From Ignavibacteriota bacterium (GTDB taxonomy: Bacteria; Bacteroidota; Ignavibacteria; Tepidaquicellales; Tepidaquicellaceae): DNA of 16,066 nt. Location: the NCBI GenBank assembly GCA_003158365.1, contig PMIW01000204.1, positions 4,101 to 20,166 of the forward strand, read 5' to 3'. Under the pieces are notes generated by a model. That model ran no database searches, was not told where the DNA came from, and saw only the letters and a program-made list of their open reading frames with translations. The stretch's first letter is position 1. Every line of letters begins with the position of its first letter. Shown one piece after another: positions 1-7,869 of this stretch. A program made the translations under genes and the position numbers.

Positions 1-73
1 CGAACTCTCGGTACAGAGTTACCCGTACGACGGTTTAGCAAACCGTTGGTTTCAGCCACTCACCCACCCTTCC
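1..73 (-). tRNA. tRNA-Ser (anticodon GCU), 3' end cut by the window edge
   Basis: Read on the minus strand from 73 leftwards, this gives an acceptor strand GGAAGGG, then TG, a D-arm (GGT...ACC), and an anticodon stem ACGGT/ACCGT enclosing the 7-nt loop TTGCTAA. The anticodon is GCT (plus-strand bases 37-39), so it reads AGC/AGU serine codons. A long variable arm follows, with a GTACGG/CTGTAC stem, which is the class II hallmark of Ser/Leu/Tyr tRNAs. The 5' half of the T-arm, GAGAG-TTCG, is reached at the left edge; the remaining T-arm and 3' acceptor strand lie outside. It lies about 70 bp downstream of the Hpt gene on the same strand. No clear promoter of its own was recognised. Confidence 0.93.
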
Positions 74-142
74 GTAGCTGAAAAATCAATTAAAAAGAAA
101 TTAATAATTAATTCTTGTTTATTCAATATAAATAATTACACA

Positions 143-490
143 TTATTGCGACAGGTATTTGCCAAACTCAACGATAATAATGGAATATAAGTCTATGTAA
201 TTTTTATAAAGAGCATTTAATTTGTCAAAATCCGGTTTTTCTTTGGATATTTTTTCCATATCAGCCAGAATATTGTACACATCCGTCGAACCAATATTCC
301 CGTAAAATGACTTCATTTTATGCGCGACACTCGCCGTATCAACCCGGTTCTTATCAATTAAAGATTTCTCGAGTAAAATATTGTCTTCTTTTGTCTGCTC
401 TTTGAATAAATCGAAAAAAGAAATCAGCGTATCTTTATCTTCACCGAGAAATTCTTTTATTTTTTTAAAATCGATTAATCCTGATTCCAT
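143..490 (-). CDS. Stand-alone Hpt (histidine phosphotransfer) domain protein
   Basis: A 115-residue protein consisting of one four-helix Hpt domain, without kinase or receiver modules. The conserved phospho-acceptor motif is seen at residues 57-68 (H-K-M-K-S-F-Y-G-N-I-G-S), with His57 in the position of the HxxKG(s/a) signature. Hpt proteins shuttle phosphoryl groups between receiver domains of hybrid kinases and response regulators in the cytoplasm. It starts 10 nt after the mutL stop codon, so it probably shares its transcript. That placement says nothing about its partners: no kinase or receiver gene is in the window. The usual Gly after Lys+1 is replaced by Ser (KSFYGNIG), which is tolerated in the family. 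The assignment is from motif and helical pattern. Confidence 0.8.
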   Translation of the reverse strand: MESGLIDFKKIKEFLGEDKDTLISFFDLFKEQTKEDNILLEKSLIDKNRVDTASVAHKMKSFYGNIGSTDVYNILADMEKISKEKPDFDKLNALYKNYIDLYSIIIVEFGKYLSQ

Positions 491-500
491 AATTTATTAT

Positions 501-2321
501 TTAAGTTCTGCTGAATCTTTTATCCAGCTCTTCTGTGGTAATTCTGATAACAGTCGGCCTGCCGTGGGGACATACATAAGGCATCTTGCAGGCAAAAAGG
601 TTGTCTATTAGTCCGAGCATTTCCTGCCGCACAAGTTTATCGCCTGATTTGACGGCGCTTCTGCACGCAAATGACTTTGCAAGGTTATCCCGTTTATCGA
701 GATTCAGTTTTAATTCGTATTCTTTATATTTATCGATTAAATCCTGAAAAATTTTATTTTCATCCCCGATTTTTACATCGGATGGCAGCCCTGTAAGTTC
801 GATTTTATCGTTTTTCTGAAATTTAAAATTAAATCCGAGACTTTTAAGTTCACTCTGAATTGATTCAACAATATGATAATCGATTTTTGATAATGTTAAG
901 GAAATCGGCATTAATAACTGCTGTGAAAAAGCTGCCTGTGAATCCAGCATGGACACGGCTTTTTCGTACAATACTCTTTCGTGTGCCGCATGCTGGTCTA
1001 TTATCATCAGTCCTGTTTCTGTCTGGCACATTATGTATTTATTCTGGTACTGCCAGAGATTAAATTCCTCTGTGTCTGAAATTTTATGCTCGAATAAATT
1101 TTTATTTTCTTCCGGTTTCGGTACTTCCGTATTATTAAAAAGCTCATTTGTGATTTCCGAGTATGAATGAATAGTTGCAGTCGGTTCTCTTCTTTCAAAA
1201 GGTTTGGAATCGTATGCTTCTTTTTTAATCGGTGTGAAAATCGCACTCTTATTATAAATTTCCTTGTGCATCAGTGCGCTTTCTTTTTCGGGAATCTCCA
1301 CTGCACCGGAAAAACCTATATCGAATATTATATTTGATTCCCTTAAAGCGTTTCTTACAGCACTTTTTATGAATCCGAAAATTGCACCTTCATCTTCGAA
1401 TTTTACTTCGAGTTTTGAAGGGTGAACATTGACATCAACCTTTCTCGGGTCTAAATTTATGAAAATAAAAAATGAAGGATAATTTCCTTTTTCAATCAGG
1501 TCATCATACCCCGAATAAACCGCATAGTTCAGCGATTTGCTCATAATAAACCTGTTGTTCAGATAAAAATACTGGTCAGCTTTTGATTTCTTTGTAAAGT
1601 TTGGCTTGGAAATGAATCCGTTTAAACTTATCAGGTTGTTCTCAGCATGAACTTTAATAAGGTTCTCTGAGAATGTTGTATTGAATAGTCCAGCAAGTCT
1701 TTGCAGTAATGTCGATTTTCTTAAATCAAAAATTTTTTCGTCGTTATTGAAAAATGTAAATGCTGTTCCGGGATTAGAGATTGCAAGTTTTATAAATGTC
1801 TCGTAAATATGCCGGAATTCAGTCGTATCGGATTTTAAAAAATTTCTTCTTGCAGGAGTGTTGAAAAAAATATTTCTTACAGCAATCGAAGTGCCGACAT
1901 CGCAATTAGTCTTTGATACCTGAGTTACTTCATCTCCTTCGATTTTAATATATGTACCGACATCTTCGGATGCAATTCTAGTTTTCATTTCCACCTGGGA
2001 TATCGAGCATATCGATGCCAGTGCTTCACCGCGGAAACCAAGCGTGGAAATGCTTTCAAGGTCCTCAATTGAATTTATTTTACTTGTGGAGTGCCTTTGA
2101 AAACACAAAATCCCGTCTTCCTCAGTCATTCCGCTTCCGTTATCTATAACCTGTATAAGGGACTTTCCCGAGTCTTTTACAATCAAAGTGATTTCCGTCG
2201 CACCGGAGTCGATTGCATTTTCAATCAGCTCTTTTACGGCGGACTCAGGTCTGTTAACAACTTCACCTGCAGCTATTTTATTAGCAATGGTATGCGGTAA
2301 TATTTTTATTATATTATCCAA
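501..2321 (-). CDS. mutL: DNA mismatch repair protein MutL (endonuclease-proficient type)
   Basis: A full-length MutL of 606 residues. The N-terminal GHKL ATPase shows ELIENAIDSGA (31-41), DNGSGM (60-65) and GFRGEAL (95-101), then the S5-like transducer domain with NTPARRNF (154-161) and DVNVHPSK (296-303). A variable linker covers about 330-420. The C-terminal dimerisation domain carries the metal-dependent endonuclease signature DQHAAHERVLYE (442-453), plus ACRSAVKSG (552-560) and CPHGRP (584-589). This places it with the nicking MutL proteins of organisms lacking MutH rather than with the E. coli type. It couples MutS mismatch recognition to strand nicking. It starts 2 nt after the DUF421 gene and ends 10 nt before the Hpt gene. 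No mutS is in the window. Confidence 0.97.
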   Translation of the reverse strand: MDNIIKILPHTIANKIAAGEVVNRPESAVKELIENAIDSGATEITLIVKDSGKSLIQVIDNGSGMTEEDGILCFQRHSTSKINSIEDLESISTLGFRGEALASICSISQVEMKTRIASEDVGTYIKIEGDEVTQVSKTNCDVGTSIAVRNIFFNTPARRNFLKSDTTEFRHIYETFIKLAISNPGTAFTFFNNDEKIFDLRKSTLLQRLAGLFNTTFSENLIKVHAENNLISLNGFISKPNFTKKSKADQYFYLNNRFIMSKSLNYAVYSGYDDLIEKGNYPSFFIFINLDPRKVDVNVHPSKLEVKFEDEGAIFGFIKSAVRNALRESNIIFDIGFSGAVEIPEKESALMHKEIYNKSAIFTPIKKEAYDSKPFERREPTATIHSYSEITNELFNNTEVPKPEENKNLFEHKISDTEEFNLWQYQNKYIMCQTETGLMIIDQHAAHERVLYEKAVSMLDSQAAFSQQLLMPISLTLSKIDYHIVESIQSELKSLGFNFKFQKNDKIELTGLPSDVKIGDENKIFQDLIDKYKEYELKLNLDKRDNLAKSFACRSAVKSGDKLVRQEMLGLIDNLFACKMPYVCPHGRPTVIRITTEELDKRFSRT

Positions 2322-2323
2322 TC

Positions 2324-2836
2324 CTAATCATTTTTTTGAATTATCCTGTGCGCTTTTCTTCTGCGTGTGGATTTTTTTGTAAAATTATCGGAAATTATAC
2401 TTATATTACCGTCAATTTCCAGTACGGCAAGATTGACATCCTTTATTTTGTCAACCCCGTGTTCGCGGACCGCAGCTTCGATTTCATCGACAGGGATTTT
2501 TTCTTTCTGAAGGTTTTTTTCGACAAGCTTACCGTTATGAATAAGCAGAACCGGTTCCCCCTCAAGCAGCGCATTAGCTTTCTTAAATTTAAAAGTTACA
2601 AATTTCAGAATAATATTAACGATGAAGAGGGTGGCGGCGGCAACAATTCCCCCTACCAGGCTGGAATCGGAACCTACCATTGCGTTTTGAACGGCATTAC
2701 TGATTAAAAGAATAAAGACCAGGTCTATTACGGATAGCTGGGCTAATTCTTTTTTTCCGGCAATTCTGATTGCAATTACTATGAATAAGTAAACTACAAC
2801 GCTTCTGCCGACGATTTCTAAGAAGTCAAAATTCAT
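2324..2836 (-). CDS. DUF421 (YetF/YcaP-like) membrane protein
   Basis: A 170-residue protein with three predicted membrane helices (about 9-27, 31-53 and 59-80) followed by a small soluble domain. The loop GKKELAQLSVIDLV (27-40) matches the GKRELxQLTxxDLV signature of the DUF421 family. The segment EGEPVLLIHNGKL (92-104) is the usual start of its cytoplasmic alpha/beta domain. Known members such as B. subtilis YetF and E. coli YcaP have no settled biochemical role. At 170 residues it is short compared with YetF (over 200) but keeps the core. The start ATG overlaps the ftsY stop codon by one base (TAATG), suggesting translational coupling; mutL begins 2 nt after its stop. The C-terminus is strongly basic (KKSTRRRKAHR). 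Confidence 0.88.
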   Translation of the reverse strand: MNFDFLEIVGRSVVVYLFIVIAIRIAGKKELAQLSVIDLVFILLISNAVQNAMVGSDSSLVGGIVAAATLFIVNIILKFVTFKFKKANALLEGEPVLLIHNGKLVEKNLQKEKIPVDEIEAAVREHGVDKIKDVNLAVLEIDGNISIISDNFTKKSTRRRKAHRIIQKND

Positions 2837-3780
2837 TATTCAAATAATGCTTTAATAAAATTTTCGCTTTCAAAAATCTGGAGGTCATCAATTTGCTCGC
2901 CGACTCCTATGAATCTTACGGGAGTCTTCAGCTCATTATTAATTTTGATTACAATTCCGCCTTTCGCGGTACCATCCAGCTTAGTTAGTATAATACCTGT
3001 TACAGAACCGAGCGCATTTGAAAATTCCTTTACCTGGTTCAGCCCGTTTTGTCCTGTTGTCGCATCGAGAACAATAAATGTTTCGTTAGGAATATCGGGA
3101 ATAACTTTTTGCATCACTCTCTGTATCTTTTTAAGCTCTTCCATCAGGTGCGATTTATTATGAAGTCTGCCTGCCGTATCTATTATAACAACATCAGTAT
3201 TTCTGGAAACAGCCGCCTGTACCGTATCGAATGCCACCGATGCAGGGTCGCTGCTTTTTGGATTCTGTATAATTTCCACACCCGCTTTGTTAGCCCAAAT
3301 CTCGAGTTGCTCGTTTGCCGCTGCCCTGAATGTATCTGCCGAACCGATTAATACCGATTTTCCGGCTTTCTTGAAATTATACGCAAGTTTGCCTATGGAA
3401 GTTGTCTTTCCGACTCCGTTCACGCCGACAATCATAATAACATAAGGCTTTTTTGTAATATTGAAGTCGAATGTTTTGAATTCGGAAGTAGTATCGGTAA
3501 ATACTTTTTTTATTTCATTTATAACCAGTTTATTAAGCTCTTCTTCTGTTTCGTATTTATCCGTTTTTGCTCTTTCCTTTATATTAAAAATAATTTTTTC
3601 CGCCGTATCGAGTCCCACATCGGATAAAAGAAAAATCTCTTCAAGTTCTGTTAAAAATTCATCATCAATTTTTGCTCTTGCATTAATTAACCTGCTAACT
3701 TTATCGAATAAACCGTCTTTTGTTTTTGTTAATCCTTCTTTAAGCTTTGTAAAACCAATTTTATCTAAAAATGAAATAAT
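2836..3780 (-). CDS. ftsY: Signal recognition particle receptor FtsY, apparent AUU start
   Basis: SRP-family GTPase that docks ribosome-SRP complexes at the inner membrane. Counting from the ATT at 3778-3780 it has 314 residues: a short N domain (FLDKIGFTKLKEGL near the start, then LTELEEIFLLSDVGLDTA), and a G domain with P-loop GVNGVGKTT (119-127), DTAGR (201-205) and TKLDGTAKGG (266-275). No long acidic A domain is present. The only ordinary start before the P-loop is GTG at 3616-3618, but this would delete about 54 residues that match the family. Upstream of that the frame contains no ATG, GTG or TTG and is closed by TAA (3781-3783), next to the dehydrogenase TGA (3784-3786). ATT at 3780 or 3777 is therefore the best start. 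Family certain; start inferred. Confidence 0.93.
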   Translation of the reverse strand: MISFLDKIGFTKLKEGLTKTKDGLFDKVSRLINARAKIDDEFLTELEEIFLLSDVGLDTAEKIIFNIKERAKTDKYETEEELNKLVINEIKKVFTDTTSEFKTFDFNITKKPYVIMIVGVNGVGKTTSIGKLAYNFKKAGKSVLIGSADTFRAAANEQLEIWANKAGVEIIQNPKSSDPASVAFDTVQAAVSRNTDVVIIDTAGRLHNKSHLMEELKKIQRVMQKVIPDIPNETFIVLDATTGQNGLNQVKEFSNALGSVTGIILTKLDGTAKGGIVIKINNELKTPVRFIGVGEQIDDLQIFESENFIKALFE

Positions 3781-3783
3781 TTA

Positions 3784-4929
3784 TCAAAAATAATTTAATA
3801 TGTTTTTTGCGATAATCATTCTCTGAACTTCAGATGTGCCTTCGCCTATGGTCGTTAATTTTACATCGCGGTAGAGTTTTTCTACGGGGAAGTCTTTTAT
3901 AAAACCGTAACCGCCGTATATCTGCACCGCTTCGTTTGTAGCTCTTGTCGCAACTTCGCTTGCAAATAGCTTTGCCATCGAAGACTGCATGTTAATATCC
4001 TGTTTTTGCTCTTTCATATAGGCTGCTTTGAATATCAATAATCTCGCCGCTTCTATTTCTGTTGATATTTCGGAAATTTTGAATTGCGTTGCCTGAAATT
4101 CCGAAAGATATTTTCCGAATTGCTTTCTTTGCTTTGAATATTTTATTATTGCATCGAGTGCTCCCTGCGCAATACCGAGTGCCAGCGCACCGATAGCAAT
4201 TCTTCCGCCGTCGAGGATTTGAAGAACCTGCCTGAATCCTTCATTTTCTTTTCCGATTAAATTTTCTGCGGGTACTTTTACATTTTCAAAAATCAATTCG
4301 GTTGTATCCGATGCCCGCATGCCGAGCTTGTTTTCTTTCTTGCCTACTAAAAAACCTTCCATTCCTTTTTCGAGAATAAAAGCAGATATACCTTTTTTCG
4401 GATTGGATTTATCGGTTACTGCAGTAACAACAGCGATCTGTCCGACAGAACCCTGGGTAATGAAAACCTTGCTTCCGTTTAATAAATAATACCCGTCTTT
4501 TTTTTCGGCAAATGACTGCATCGAGGAAGCATCACTTCCTGATATATTTTCAGTCAGTCCCCAGGCTCCGAGTTTTTTACCGGACGTTAAATCCGGAAGA
4601 TATTTTTTCTTCTGCTCTTCATTTCCGAAAGTATATATATGGTTCGTGCACAGACCGTTATGTGAAGCAACGGTTAAACCAATAGAAGGGTCAATACGGG
4701 AAATCTCCTCTATTATAATTGCATATTCAGTTACAGTAAATTCCGAGCCTCCGTATTCTTCCGGAAAAATAATTCCGAGAAATCCAAGCTCACCCAGCTT
4801 ATTTACTATATCAAACGGGAATTCTTTCGATTCGTCGAATTTCATTACAAAGGGCGCAATTTCTTTCTCCGCAAAGTCTCTTGCAAGTTTTTTTACCTCT
4901 GATTCTCTTTCGGATAATGTGAAGTCCAT
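3784..4929 (-). CDS. Acyl-CoA dehydrogenase (short/medium- or branched-chain type)
   Basis: A 381-residue FAD enzyme that introduces a trans-2 double bond into acyl-CoA, passing electrons to electron-transfer flavoprotein. The order of domains is normal: N-terminal helical domain, middle beta domain with the flavin/substrate signature GAWGLTENISGSDASS (121-136) and WxxG-like FITQGS, then the C-terminal helical domain with RKQFGKYLSEFQATQFK (268-284). The catalytic base position is Glu363 in IGEGTSEVQR, as in butyryl-CoA dehydrogenases, rather than the isovaleryl-type position. Length is typical. Substrate chain length cannot be read from the sequence. No ETF or enoyl-CoA hydratase genes are next to it; instead it is immediately upstream of ftsY, whose translation may depend on ribosomes terminating here. 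Confidence 0.95.
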   Translation of the reverse strand: MDFTLSERESEVKKLARDFAEKEIAPFVMKFDESKEFPFDIVNKLGELGFLGIIFPEEYGGSEFTVTEYAIIIEEISRIDPSIGLTVASHNGLCTNHIYTFGNEEQKKKYLPDLTSGKKLGAWGLTENISGSDASSMQSFAEKKDGYYLLNGSKVFITQGSVGQIAVVTAVTDKSNPKKGISAFILEKGMEGFLVGKKENKLGMRASDTTELIFENVKVPAENLIGKENEGFRQVLQILDGGRIAIGALALGIAQGALDAIIKYSKQRKQFGKYLSEFQATQFKISEISTEIEAARLLIFKAAYMKEQKQDINMQSSMAKLFASEVATRATNEAVQIYGGYGFIKDFPVEKLYRDVKLTTIGEGTSEVQRMIIAKNILNYF

Positions 4930-4998
4930 TGTTTTAATTATTTGATTTTTGATATTTTAAATACAAACATCAGAATCATATTTATTGTTCTGTTTATT

Positions 4999-5469
4999 TT
5001 ATTGCGTGTTTGCAATGCTCTCACTCCCTGCAAACAAGTTCTGCAGATTCAGAGAAGGAGCCTTGGATTTCGTTGCCAGTGAAACATAAGTTCTTGCAAG
5101 ATTATCTTTCCCTGCTCCCAGCACAGTACTGATTAATCCAAGATACTCTGCAAGCTTTTCGGGTTTTACTTCTTTGAAAATAATCGACCAGATTGCCACT
5201 TCCAATGAATTAATTGCAGTCTGAACTTCAAATAAATCATATCCCGATGCAAATCTTTCTTTCGCGATTTTTTCCGTATAGCTGAGCATTGGGATTAATT
5301 CTTTTTTCTTGACGCACTGAAGTACTTTCTTAAAAAGATTAGTAAGTTTTGCCTTTGTTTTTTCCTGCCCAACTTTTGAATATCCTTTCAGCTTGTCCTT
5401 GCAGACGGAATTATAAGCATCCGTAATGATTTTATCCGTATGAGATTCAAGTAATTTTATTAAATCCAT
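4999..5469 (-). CDS. Small all-helical protein, RsbRD N-terminal-domain-like
   Basis: A 156-residue soluble protein, predicted almost wholly alpha-helical, without signal peptide or membrane segment. The pattern with a central ERFASGYDLFEVQTAINSLE (residues 72-91) resembles the (A/E)RxxxGxxLxEVxxAxxxLR core of the RsbRD_N domain, a globin-like sensor domain found in front of STAS domains and sensor kinases. Here it stands alone with no STAS or kinase partner. The C-terminal 25 residues are probably disordered. It lies 61 bp downstream of tsaD and 69 bp upstream of the dehydrogenase, on the same strand. The assignment is from pattern recognition only; it could be another four- to six-helix family. 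Function unknown. Confidence 0.55.
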   Translation of the reverse strand: MDLIKLLESHTDKIITDAYNSVCKDKLKGYSKVGQEKTKAKLTNLFKKVLQCVKKKELIPMLSYTEKIAKERFASGYDLFEVQTAINSLEVAIWSIIFKEVKPEKLAEYLGLISTVLGAGKDNLARTYVSLATKSKAPSLNLQNLFAGSESIANTQ

Positions 5470-5530
5470 AATTATAGATATTTAATTAGTGAAAATAAAT
5501 AATTTTAGTATAGTTTTCAAGATTTATAAT

Positions 5531-6556
5531 TTAAATTGTATGTAAATTAATTCTCGGCATTGCTTTCATATTAAAGGATAAATCTGTGAAAATATTTTTA
5601 TCTTCAGAATTAATATACTTATAATACCCCGTAATTCCTACCATACCCGCATTGTCGGTGGAATATGTTAATTCCGGTATATAAATGTTATATCCATTCT
5701 GCCTTAAGCCTGAAAATCTTTCTTTTAATTCGGAGTTAGCCGAAACACCTCCTGAAACAGAAATATTCTTTATATTTAATTCTTTTACTGCGTTCAATGT
5801 TTTTTTATAAAGACTATCCACGACTGCTTTTTGAAAAGATGCACATATGTCTGCAGTTAATTTCTCATCTTTACCGGGTTCGTAATTAATACTCTTCAGA
5901 AAATACAAAACCGATGTTTTAATTCCTGAAAACGAAAAATCATATTTCCTGTCTTTTATATATGCAAGAGGGAATTTATGGAAATCGGGATTTCCTGATT
6001 TGGCATATTTATCGATTAAAGGTCCGCCCGGGTATCCGAGTCCCAGCATTTTTGCAACTTTATCGAATGCTTCTCCTGCCGCATCATCGACAGTTGTACC
6101 GAGTAATTTATGCCTGAAAAAATCTTCCGCCTGAATTAGTAATGTATGTCCGCCCGATACAATCAGAGAAATGAAGGGGAAGTCAAATTTTTCCTTGTTT
6201 ATAAATGAAGAATATATGTGAGCCTGAATATGATTGACAGGAATGAAAGGCAGTTTCATCGAAGCCGCCAGAGATTTTGCAAAATTCAGACCTATTAAAA
6301 GAGCTCCGATTAATCCGGGCTCCGATGTAGCAGCAACTAAATTTATTTCTTTAAGGTTTATTTTTGAATCGTGTAATGCTTTTTCTGATATTTCTACAAT
6401 ACTTTTTAAATGTTCGCGCGATGCAATTTCGGGAACAACTCCGCCGTATTTTGAGTGAAAATACTGGGATAGTATAATATTAGAAAGCACAGTATCATTT
6501 TTCAGCACTGCAACAGATGTTTCATCGCAAGAAGTTTCAAAAGCTAAGGTATACAT
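5531..6556 (-). CDS. tsaD: tRNA N6-adenosine threonylcarbamoyltransferase TsaD
   Basis: TsaD (Kae1/YgjD family) transfers the threonylcarbamoyl group from threonylcarbamoyl-AMP to A37 of ANN-decoding tRNAs, working with TsaB and TsaE. The ASKHA-fold motifs are complete: ETSCDETSVAVL (7-18), metal ligands in NHIQAH (His109 and His113) and Asp301 in STDNAGM, SGGHTLL (134-140), DDAAGEAFDKVAKMLGLGYPGG (157-178) and SGGVSANSELKERF (268-281). At 341 residues it has the usual length. The gene is the first of the minus-strand run and is divergent from the exported protein gene, with only 41 bp between the two start codons. Confidence 0.97.
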   Translation of the reverse strand: MYTLAFETSCDETSVAVLKNDTVLSNIILSQYFHSKYGGVVPEIASREHLKSIVEISEKALHDSKINLKEINLVAATSEPGLIGALLIGLNFAKSLAASMKLPFIPVNHIQAHIYSSFINKEKFDFPFISLIVSGGHTLLIQAEDFFRHKLLGTTVDDAAGEAFDKVAKMLGLGYPGGPLIDKYAKSGNPDFHKFPLAYIKDRKYDFSFSGIKTSVLYFLKSINYEPGKDEKLTADICASFQKAVVDSLYKKTLNAVKELNIKNISVSGGVSANSELKERFSGLRQNGYNIYIPELTYSTDNAGMVGITGYYKYINSEDKNIFTDLSFNMKAMPRINLHTI

Positions 6557-6562
6557 ATACTA

Positions 6563-6592
6563 TTGAAGTTTTTATATATTAAAATTAATTTG
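6563..6592 (+). promoter_or_regulatory. Candidate Bacteroidota-type promoter for the exported-protein gene
   Basis: TTG at 6563-6565 is followed after 19 nt by TTAATTTG at 6585-6592, one base away from the Bacteroidota -7 consensus TAnnTTTG at its normal spacing from a -33 TTG element. It would place the transcription start within a few bases of the ATG at 6598, giving a leaderless or near-leaderless mRNA. It is an eye-based match in very AT-rich sequence, so chance agreement is possible. Confidence 0.3.
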
Positions 6593-6597
6593 ATAAT

Positions 6598-7869
6598 ATG
6601 AATAAAAATATATCAAAATTTTTGCTTTTTTTATTCCTGATTCCTTTTGTGCTGGATGCCCAGACTAAGTTATTGATACCAATGGAATCCACGGGACAGA
6701 CAAATCATCTGAAAGCATACGGAATTGCATACAGGCATCTGCTTGGCGGAAAAGAGCTCGACTGGCTTTTAAATTACAGGGGTGGGGCATTTTTATTCAA
6801 CTACAGCAGCACTCTTGAAACCGAGTGCAATGAGAAAGATGTAAGCTATGAATTGCTCGACGGGACGCAGACTGCGCAGGTCTATGCCGAAGTGAAAGAC
6901 GAAACGAAAAATATGGATGTAATCCGCCTCGAGAAAGTTGCAAGGCTTGCTGTATATATTCCCCCAAATCCTTTACCCTGGGATGATGCGGTGCAGCTTG
7001 TAATGGATTATGCCGAAATTCCATATGATAAGCTGTGGGATGAAGAAGTATTGTCAGGTAAATTAAAAAGCTATGACTGGATTCATCTGCATCATGAGGA
7101 TTTCACGGGACAGTACGGGAAGTTTTTCGCAACATACGGAACAGCAGCCTGGTACCTGACCCAGATGAAGGCAAATGAGGATATGGCAAAAAAATTCGGA
7201 TTTAATAAAGTATCAAAACTGAAACTTGCGGTTGTTCAGAAACTTAAAGAATACATTGGTAACGGAGGTTTTCTTTTTACTATGTGCTCGGCAACCGATA
7301 CTTATGATATTGCCCTTGCAGTGCAAAATACAGATATATGCGATGTAATGTATGACGGTGACTCGTTCGACCCTGATGCAAATAACAAACTGGATTTTTC
7401 CGAATGCATAGCATTTCAGAATTTTCAGATTGAACTGAATCCTTTTGTGTATAAATATTCCAATATAGATATTACGAGTGATTTAATCTCAATCGGTTCT
7501 TACAATGATTATTTTAAGCTTGTTGAATTTTCGGCTAAGTTTGACCCTGTTCCGACAATGCTTACACAATGTCATACATCACTGGTGAAAGGATTCCTCG
7601 GACAGACTTCGGGTTTCCATAAAGAATTTGTAAAACCAAATGTGACTATACTCGGTATGAATGAAGGAACGGATTTTGTAAAGTATATTCACGGTAATTA
7701 CGGAAAGGGGACTTTTACTTTGCTCGGCGGACACGACCCCGAAGACTACCAGCATCTTGTCGGAGCCCCTGCAACTATACTGGACAGATATCCGAATTCA
7801 CCGGGATACAGGTTAATATTGAATAATGTGCTTTTCCCTGCGGCGAAAAAGAAAAAATTGAAAACATGA
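6598..7869 (+). CDS. Exported protein of unknown function with a GATase-like pattern
   Basis: A 423-residue protein with a Sec signal peptide (MNKNISKFLLFLFLIPFVLDA, cleavage before Gln22). The mature part begins with a strand-like KLLIPME, then LDWLLNYRGGAF, a segment WIHLHHEDFTGQYGKF (about 161-176), a strand-turn LKEYIGNGGFLFTMCSATDT (about 216-235) and near the end LLGGHDPEDYQH and SPGYRLILNNVLFPA. The glycine-rich turn with Cys followed by a late GHDP reminds me of ThuA/class I glutamine-amidotransferase-like folds, but no confirmed catalytic triad can be assigned. Related proteins in this group may carry the label asparagine synthetase B; nothing here resembles AsnB domains. It overlaps the next gene by ATGA, so the two are probably translated together. 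Function unknown. Confidence 0.85.
   Translation: MNKNISKFLLFLFLIPFVLDAQTKLLIPMESTGQTNHLKAYGIAYRHLLGGKELDWLLNYRGGAFLFNYSSTLETECNEKDVSYELLDGTQTAQVYAEVKDETKNMDVIRLEKVARLAVYIPPNPLPWDDAVQLVMDYAEIPYDKLWDEEVLSGKLKSYDWIHLHHEDFTGQYGKFFATYGTAAWYLTQMKANEDMAKKFGFNKVSKLKLAVVQKLKEYIGNGGFLFTMCSATDTYDIALAVQNTDICDVMYDGDSFDPDANNKLDFSECIAFQNFQIELNPFVYKYSNIDITSDLISIGSYNDYFKLVEFSAKFDPVPTMLTQCHTSLVKGFLGQTSGFHKEFVKPNVTILGMNEGTDFVKYIHGNYGKGTFTLLGGHDPEDYQHLVGAPATILDRYPNSPGYRLILNNVLFPAAKKKKLKT

Noticed and set aside
381..611. Plus-strand open frame across the Hpt/mutL boundary
   Set aside because: It is antisense to two well-supported genes and has no recognisable domain.
3616..3618. GTG at 3618 as the true ftsY start
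   Set aside because: It would remove about 54 residues that continue the FtsY N domain in the same open frame (FLDKIGFTKLKEGL and LTELEEIFLLSDVG), so it is probably only an internal codon.
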